Of a DNA stretch of 27,248 nucleotides, positions 23,076 through 27,248 are shown piece by piece. A program made the position numbers and the translations under genes. Every line of letters starts with the position of its first letter. The stretch's first letter is position 1. Where the stretch lies: assembly GCA_002491245.1 (NCBI GenBank), contig DKVO01000033.1, positions 96,645 to 123,892 on the forward strand, in the 5' to 3' direction. The DNA is from Porphyromonadaceae bacterium UBA7176 (lineage in GTDB: Bacteria > Bacteroidota > Bacteroidia > Bacteroidales > Muribaculaceae). Below the pieces are notes generated by a model, which searched no databases, was not told where the DNA came from, and saw only the letters and a program-made list of their open reading frames with translations.

Positions 23076-24155
23076 TTAATGTGTTGTTTGCTTACGCAGC
23101 AGGCCATAGCCGTCGGTCATGGTGGCGCGGCGGTGATGGATCTGCTCGAGCTCCTCGGCCGTTCCACGGACGGGAAGGTCGTTCTCACGGGCGTTGGCAA
23201 GGCATTTCCAGGCAAACTCCGATGCCTCGGCTGCCTCGCGGAATGTCGGCAGATGGCGGCTACGGACGCCGCTCTCTATCGACTCTGCCATATGCTCTAT
23301 CAGCGTGCCGATATTTTTGCCACCGTAAGGACGCTCGATGCGCTCGGTACGCGTCACTCCGTGAACCTCCACAACTGCGGTCTTGAAGTCGTGGCTCATG
23401 CGCGCGATACCTTTTGTTCCGATAAGCTCCATATAGGAGTTGTGGGTCTGCACGGCCGAAAGCTGACCATACACGTGACCCTGAGTGATATCGAAAGCGA
23501 CACCGTTCTCAAACGTGCCGTGGGCTTCGAGCCACCAGGGATCTTTATAAGCCCAGAAACGGACTGCCTGGGCATGGTAAGTCTTGAATTTGGAACCTAC
23601 AATAGCGTGGGCGGCATCGCAGTAGTGCATACCGCAGTCGTGGAAGGCCGGACCCTCGGCTTCATGACCTTCACCGGGCGACAGACCGGGAGTGTTGTGA
23701 CACAGGCGCACTACGGCAAGATCGCCGAGCTCGCCCGATTCGGCAGTGCTGATAAGCTCCTGCAGATACCATGAGTTACGCAGATACAGGTTGACAGTTG
23801 CGATAATGGGGGCACCCTCGACAAGCGAGACAGCCTTCCATTCGTTCTCGGGTGTATCGGCTATAGGTTTTTCGGATATTATATGCTTGCCGTTGGCAAC
23901 GGCCTTCTCAATCTGGCGCAGACGGGTGTCGGCCAACGCCGACAGCACCACCACATCGATATCGGGATCGTTCAAGACATCATCTTCGTCCGTGACCAGT
24001 TTAGCTTCTGGCGCACGCGAAGCAATCTCCGCGTGACGGGATGTATCCGGCTCGCAGATAGCGCTCACATGCCAACGCTCGCTCTTCAAGAATTCATTCA
24101 GGAAGAACCCGCCCATGCGGCCCAAGCCTACTATTCCTACTTTTAGAATTTTCAT
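23076..24155 (-). CDS. Cytoplasmic Gfo/Idh/MocA oxidoreductase
   Basis: The 359-residue protein lacks a signal peptide. The NAD(P)-binding start is VGIVGLGRMGGFF (residues 6-18), the EKP motif is SEKPIADT with K96, and the catalytic region is FHDCGMHYCDAAHAI (H177, D180). It is the first gene of the operon, with a divergent promoter region shared with the AraC regulator. In the comparable Bacteroides locus a cytoplasmic Gfo/Idh precedes the exported one; a likely job is to reduce or oxidise the imported 3-keto or free sugar, but this is inference. The ATG at 24155 has no better alternative. Confidence 0.9.
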   Translation of the reverse strand: MKILKVGIVGLGRMGGFFLNEFLKSERWHVSAICEPDTSRHAEIASRAPEAKLVTDEDDVLNDPDIDVVVLSALADTRLRQIEKAVANGKHIISEKPIADTPENEWKAVSLVEGAPIIATVNLYLRNSWYLQELISTAESGELGDLAVVRLCHNTPGLSPGEGHEAEGPAFHDCGMHYCDAAHAIVGSKFKTYHAQAVRFWAYKDPWWLEAHGTFENGVAFDITQGHVYGQLSAVQTHNSYMELIGTKGIARMSHDFKTAVVEVHGVTRTERIERPYGGKNIGTLIEHMAESIESGVRSRHLPTFREAAEASEFAWKCLANARENDLPVRGTAEELEQIHHRRATMTDGYGLLRKQTTH

Positions 24156-24205
24156 TGGTATTATATACTGATTGCCCGATTTTCGTGATTATATTTTTGG
24201 TAACG

Positions 24206-24213
24206 CAAAATTA
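24206..24213 (-). promoter_or_regulatory. -7 box of the Gfo/Idh-Tat operon promoter
   Basis: TAATTTTG on the minus strand, 50 bases upstream of the first Gfo/Idh ATG. The -33 region has no clean TTTG, which is compatible with activator dependence. Confidence 0.55.
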
Positions 24214-24221
24214 TCGCTTAT

Positions 24222-24257
24222 TTTGTTTTCTCATATGTCCTTTTTTAGTTATCTTTG
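24222..24257 (+). promoter_or_regulatory. Promoter of the divergent AraC regulator
   Basis: TATCTTTG at 24250-24257 is a perfect -7 form, 38 bases before the ATG at 24296. A TTTG at 24222-24225 is spaced 24 bases away, longer than the usual 19-21, so the -33 element is uncertain. The divergent -7 boxes lie 36 bases apart. Confidence 0.55.
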
Positions 24258-24295
24258 TCGGAAATTCACAACAACATCGACTCTCTTCCCAAAAC

Positions 24296-25162
24296 ATGGA
24301 AAAAATCATCAACGAAAACACCTTCATCGACGACAGCTGCACCCTCTCTTTCGGTTGCTCTTCGGAGTTCAACAGCGAAGGTAACGTATACCATATCCAC
24401 CCCGAGATGGAACTCATGGCGATGGAGTGCGGAAGCGGCCGCAGAATAATAAACGAACACATCGAAGCATTTGAGAACCTGGATGTTATCTTCGTCCCCG
24501 GCAACGTTCCCCACGACTGGAAAGTAACCGAAGCGTTAAACCCCAGGAGCCACAGTTTCTTCAACAGCTGGTGCCACTTCAGGCGAGAGCTGATATCACG
24601 CATGGGAGCGGCCTTCCCCGAGTTCAAGTCGGTAGCCGATTTTTACCTAAATTTAAAGCAAGCCCTCAAAGTCACAGGCTCGTCGGCACGCAAGGTATTG
24701 CTCCTCTACAAAAAATTTCAGAACTTCTCTGGCTCGCTGAAACTTTGCGAACTGCTCACCCTCCTCACCACCATCTACGAAAACAAAGACTACGAATTTA
24801 TCGGCAGCCCGGCCGTCAACGAAAGTGCCGACAGCCGCGCCCACAACCGGTTTGCGGCAATCAACAAACTCGTCACCGAGCACTACAGCCGGTGCATAAC
24901 CCTGAGCGAGGCCGCATCTGTGGTGGGGATGAACCCCACCGCCTTCTGCAACGCCTTCAAAGCTTCCACTGGCATATCTTTCGTTCGCTTCCTGACCCTC
25001 TACCGGCTCCAGGTGGCAGCACGCCTGCTCCGCTCGACCGACATGTACGTAAGCCAGGTGGCATACCATGTCGGTTTCAGCGACGCGCCCCACTTCACAC
25101 GGCTCTTCAAAAGAGAATACAAAATGTCGCCCACCGCCTACCGCAACGCAAAACACTCTTGA
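24296..25162 (+). CDS. AraC-family transcriptional regulator, divergent to the Gfo/Idh-Tat operon
   Basis: The 288-residue protein has an N-terminal cupin-like sensor part (VYHIHPEMELMAM, then FVPGNVPHDW) and a C-terminal AraC DNA-binding domain of about 100 residues: two helix-turn-helix units, ITLSEAASVVGMNPTAFCNAF and MYVSQVAYHVGFSDAPHFTRLFKREY, ending in MSPTAYR. The start at 24296 follows the TATCTTTG box; an in-frame ATG at 24155 would lie before it and is rejected. The gene is divergent from the operon, as in the Bacteroides BT2160-BT2159 arrangement (from memory), so it most likely controls the operon in response to a glycoside or its product. The ligand is unknown. Confidence 0.9.
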   Translation: MEKIINENTFIDDSCTLSFGCSSEFNSEGNVYHIHPEMELMAMECGSGRRIINEHIEAFENLDVIFVPGNVPHDWKVTEALNPRSHSFFNSWCHFRRELISRMGAAFPEFKSVADFYLNLKQALKVTGSSARKVLLLYKKFQNFSGSLKLCELLTLLTTIYENKDYEFIGSPAVNESADSRAHNRFAAINKLVTEHYSRCITLSEAASVVGMNPTAFCNAFKASTGISFVRFLTLYRLQVAARLLRSTDMYVSQVAYHVGFSDAPHFTRLFKREYKMSPTAYRNAKHS

Positions 25163-25183
25163 CATAATCTGAAAAATTTTCAT

Positions 25184-25191
25184 TACCTTTG
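25184..25191 (+). promoter_or_regulatory. -7 box of the YbjN-like gene cluster promoter
   Basis: TACCTTTG, a perfect -7 form, 54 bases before the first gene at 25246. A TTG lies at 25159-25161 (22-base spacer). Confidence 0.55.
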
Positions 25192-25245
25192 TGGAGAAAA
25201 AAACGGCACACGCCGTATCTTCTTCAACGGAAACACCCACCGACG

Positions 25246-25686
25246 ATGATCACCACAGAATTTGTCGGGGAATGTCTCGACATCCTCGACCTCAAATACA
25301 ACCTGCTCGACAACGGAGCCATCGCCGTAAGCTTCTACGACGAGGATACTTTCCCATATCAGATCGTCACCATGATACGTGTGGAAGAAGGGCCGATGAT
25401 ATCGTTCAGCACAAGAGCCGTCGACTACCACCCCCAGGGCGACCTGCTGGTCATGGCGAACCGCCACAACTGCCGGTCGCACACTCCCTGCTGCTACATT
25501 GACAGCGATGGCGATGTGACAATGGACCGGGTATATGTGATCGAAGGCGACGTTTCGCCACACTACATTCTCGAGAACGTCATACGGCCATCCATATTCC
25601 TGCCCCTCGACGCTTTCATATGCTTCGAGATGACCGACGAAGAACTCAACGCCAGGCTCAACGACCAAGACAACGACAATGAATAA
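25246..25686 (+). CDS. YbjN-like small protein, paralog 1 of 3
   Basis: The 146-residue protein has no signal peptide. It shares with the two following genes the order of a short N-terminal helix, a strand pair, a hydrophobic strand, the block HPQGDLLVMANRHNCR, strands around a basic/acidic turn, and a C-terminal helix. The layout recalls the YbjN or type III secretion chaperone-like fold, a tentative match. It is the most divergent copy: the PTAVV core of the others is replaced by TPCCYIDSDGDVTMDRV, and an acidic tail (NDQDNDNE) is added. The ATG at 25246 is chosen over an upstream non-ATG frame that would begin inside the promoter. It overlaps the next gene by 8 bases. Function unknown. Confidence 0.75.
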   Translation: MITTEFVGECLDILDLKYNLLDNGAIAVSFYDEDTFPYQIVTMIRVEEGPMISFSTRAVDYHPQGDLLVMANRHNCRSHTPCCYIDSDGDVTMDRVYVIEGDVSPHYILENVIRPSIFLPLDAFICFEMTDEELNARLNDQDNDNE

Positions 25687-26071
25687 AGAACAAATACGAA
25701 GTCTGCTCGACCATCTCGGGGTAGCATCGCGCATCGACGACGACGGCGACCTCGCCGTGACCCTCGAGGCCGACAACACTTTTCCCCACGACGTCACCAT
25801 ATGGATACCCGTCGAGGACGGGCGCAGGCTGTCGTTCATAGCCGCCGCTTCTGACTTCCATCCGGAGGGCGACCTCCTGCTGATGGCAAACCGGAACAAC
25901 CGCCGCCGCAACTACCCCACCGCAGTCGTCCGTAAAGGTGAGATAAGGATGGAATACTCCTTCCTGATCACCGAAGAGGTCTCCAACGACTTCCTCACGT
26001 CGTGCCTCCGGCAGCAGATCTCGGGAATATGGGCAGCTTTCTCCGACTTCGAGAAGGAAGACAGCGAATAA
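25679..26071 (+). CDS. YbjN-like small protein, paralog 2 of 3
   Basis: The 130-residue soluble protein is closely related to the next gene: both begin with a helix, then SRIDDDGD / TRIDDDGD, and share HPEGDLLLMANRNNRR-type and YPTAVVRKGEIRMEYSFL-type blocks and an EEVS turn. It overlaps the first copy by 8 bases, and the third starts 37 bases after it. The fold assignment (YbjN-like, T3S chaperone-like) is tentative. Such proteins are often linked to stress or regulation; no role is shown by sequence here. Confidence 0.8.
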   Translation: MNKEQIRSLLDHLGVASRIDDDGDLAVTLEADNTFPHDVTIWIPVEDGRRLSFIAAASDFHPEGDLLLMANRNNRRRNYPTAVVRKGEIRMEYSFLITEEVSNDFLTSCLRQQISGIWAAFSDFEKEDSE

Positions 26072-26108
26072 ACACAAAAATTACGAACCAAAATAAAACT
26101 GAACCGCT

Positions 26109-26501
26109 ATGACTGTTGACAAAAACCTCATCCGCAGTTACCTCGACGAACTCAATATCTCCACTCGCATCGACGACGACGGCGACATGGTCGTCGTACA
26201 ATCGGCCGACGAAGATTTCGGACACGATGTCGTGATATTCGTCATGGTAAACAACAACCGCGTCAGCTATGCTGCCGGCGCTCCCGGATACGAACCCGAA
26301 CAAGACCCCTACTTCCTCGCAAACCGTCACAACTGCCGCCGCAACATGCCCACCGCAGTCGTTCGCGACGGAAACATCCGCATGGAGTGCTCGTTCCTCC
26401 TCGACGAAGAAGTATCGAAAGCATACATCGTCGAAAACTGCATCAAAATGGTCCTCGGATCGATCTGGCAGGCATATGTAGGCCTCGAGAAAGAAGACTG
26501 A
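26109..26501 (+). CDS. YbjN-like small protein, paralog 3 of 3
   Basis: The 130-residue protein is the same length as paralog 2, with the same blocks: TRIDDDGD near residue 19, ANRHNCRR in the middle, MPTAVVRDGNIRMECSFL, and DEEVS before the C-terminal helix. The two copies look like a recent duplication, the first copy an older one. No separate promoter is visible in the 37-base gap, and a hairpin terminator follows at 26527-26571. Function unknown. Confidence 0.8.
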   Translation: MTVDKNLIRSYLDELNISTRIDDDGDMVVVQSADEDFGHDVVIFVMVNNNRVSYAAGAPGYEPEQDPYFLANRHNCRRNMPTAVVRDGNIRMECSFLLDEEVSKAYIVENCIKMVLGSIWQAYVGLEKED

Positions 26502-26526
26502 GCCTAATAACAGGTATACAGAAACC

Positions 26527-26571
26527 AAAGGGTGGCGCTGCAAAAGTGAATTTAATGCAGCACCACCCTTT
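26527..26571 (+). terminator. Terminator of the YbjN-like cluster
   Basis: A 15-base-pair stem with one mismatch (26527-26541 with 26557-26571), a 15-base loop and a T-containing 3' arm. Lying between convergent genes, it may also serve the minus-strand regulator, whose stop is at 26590. Confidence 0.7.
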
Positions 26572-26589
26572 CTATTTCATACCCTGCGG

Positions 26590-27087
26590 TCAACCGCTCT
26601 GCCTGTAATCGCCGGGCTTCATGCCCACACGCCTCACGAAAGCACGGTGGAAACTCGAGTGACTCGCGAAGCCACACCGCTCGGCGATATCGGCGATAGA
26701 TACCTCCGGCGCATCACGCAGAAGATGCTTGGCCTCTTCCATGCGCAGACGACTCACCATGTCGTTGAAACTCTCGCCGAGGCCCTCGTTGAACACTCGC
26801 GAAAGATAAGTGCGGTTGAGAGGCACCACCGCCGACACATCTGTCAACTTGAACGACCTGTCGAGATAAGGCCGGTCAGTCTCCATCCAACGTCTCACAT
26901 CATCGGCATACTGAGGAATACGCGCTTCGAAACTATCCTCCGACACAGGAAGTTCTACAGTTTCAGACTCTACAGGACGACGGAACATACCGATAAACAA
27001 CAAAATCAGCAACCACAACACAAACACGACAATCGCCGTAAGTCCGGCAAGTTCGGCAGGAAGCAATGTCGCATATATATAAGGCAT
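26590..27087 (-). CDS. Membrane-anchored AraC-type regulator (short form)
   Basis: The 165-residue protein has one strong hydrophobic segment (about residues 13-35, ending LLILLFIGMF) and then a short linker of about 30 residues before a C-terminal AraC-type DNA-binding domain: FKLTDVSAVVPLNRTYLSRVF and VSIADIAERCGFASHSSFHRAF, followed by KPGDYR. There is no room for a separate sensor domain, so it looks like a minimal membrane-tethered regulator. The ATG at 27087 is used. A promoter (27176-27205) and a leader hairpin lie upstream, which argues that the gene is complete rather than cut by the window edge. Targets are unknown. Confidence 0.8.
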   Translation of the reverse strand: MPYIYATLLPAELAGLTAIVVFVLWLLILLFIGMFRRPVESETVELPVSEDSFEARIPQYADDVRRWMETDRPYLDRSFKLTDVSAVVPLNRTYLSRVFNEGLGESFNDMVSRLRMEEAKHLLRDAPEVSIADIAERCGFASHSSFHRAFVRRVGMKPGDYRQSG

Positions 27088-27136
27088 GGAAGCTGGAGAC
27101 TCAATGAAGTTATAAACGCATCTTTAATTTCTGATA

Positions 27137-27158
27137 GGTTGCCTATCTTCAGGCAACC
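27137..27158 (-). other. Hairpin in the leader of the membrane AraC gene
   Basis: GGTTGCCT (27137-27144) and AGGCAACC (27151-27158) make a perfect 8-base-pair stem with a 6-base loop inside the roughly 80-base leader between the promoter and the ATG. No T run follows in either direction, so it is more likely an RNA structure than a terminator. Confidence 0.5.
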
Positions 27159-27175
27159 CTGAAAATCGACAGTTG

Positions 27176-27205
27176 CAAAATTAACGTTTTTCGGCCTATC
27201 AGCAA
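27176..27205 (-). promoter_or_regulatory. Promoter of the membrane AraC gene
   Basis: On the minus strand, TAATTTTG (complement of 27176-27183) is preceded by TTG (complement of 27203-27205) with a 19-base spacer. Confidence 0.55.
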
Positions 27206-27230
27206 GCAACTTGCAGGGCCGGGCAAGCTC

Positions 27231-27248
27231 AAAAAAAAAAAAAAAAAA
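27231..27248. repeat. 18-base homopolymer A run at the right edge
   Basis: The last 18 bases are all A. A run of this length at the window end is a plausible assembly break point. Confidence 0.9.

Noticed and set aside
24155..24295. In-frame N-terminal extension of the AraC regulator
   Set aside because: It covers both divergent promoters and would begin at the start codon of the opposite gene.
27006..27209. A 67-codon minus-strand frame overlapping the start of the membrane AraC gene
   Set aside because: It covers the promoter and leader hairpin, lies in another frame from the regulator and shows no family features.

Overview
The window looks like a Bacteroidales chromosome fragment, and the gene set would suit a Muribaculaceae-type gut commensal (family-level guess only). 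The reasons are: promoters of the Bacteroidetes form (TTTG about 19-21 bases before TAnnTTTG) in front of most transcription units; weak or absent Shine-Dalgarno sequences; a glycoside hydrolase family 92 enzyme; lipoproteins with Bacteroidetes-like leaders; DUF3943 and DUF1080 proteins; and an rpsF-rpsR-rplI operon. The left edge cuts a tRNA gene and the right edge is an 18-base A run, so the window may be a complete draft contig.

Layout, left to right. A truncated tRNA (probably Pro, minus) is followed by ilvE and an HD-domain phosphohydrolase (plus). Next come rpsF-rpsR-rplI with a clear terminator, then a SecB-like small protein. A secreted GH92 alpha-mannosidase-type enzyme (minus) shares a divergent promoter region with carA-carB (plus). 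A 600-base gap after carB holds a strong hairpin, two copies of a 30-base REP-like element and a candidate short RNA or attenuator in front of a type II NADH dehydrogenase. A minus-strand amidase plus small inner-membrane protein resembles a phage lysis pair. Then follow a DUF3943 envelope protein, a tiny Ala/Glu-rich lipoprotein, a SulP-STAS anion transporter, and an M28 peptidase-sufE pair.

The most distinctive region is 18467-25162. Reading on the minus strand from a divergent AraC regulator, it encodes a cytoplasmic Gfo/Idh/MocA oxidoreductase, TatA, a second Gfo/Idh/MocA oxidoreductase with a perfect twin-arginine signal, a DUF1080 lipoprotein, a TIM-barrel sugar isomerase/epimerase-type lipoprotein, and TatC. 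A strong terminator-like hairpin lies between DUF1080 and the isomerase. The enzyme set matches the recently recognised oxidise-eliminate-hydrate route for glycoside cleavage through 3-keto sugars, and from memory it parallels the Bacteroides thetaiotaomicron BT2156-BT2160 locus linked to glucosinolate activation. Here the Tat translocon needed to export the folded, cofactor-bound oxidoreductase is built into the operon. I infer a self-contained periplasmic glycoside-processing unit that carries its own export machinery.

The right end has three tandem paralogous small proteins of YbjN-like type in one transcription unit with a terminator, then a short AraC-type regulator with an N-terminal membrane segment and a hairpin in its leader.
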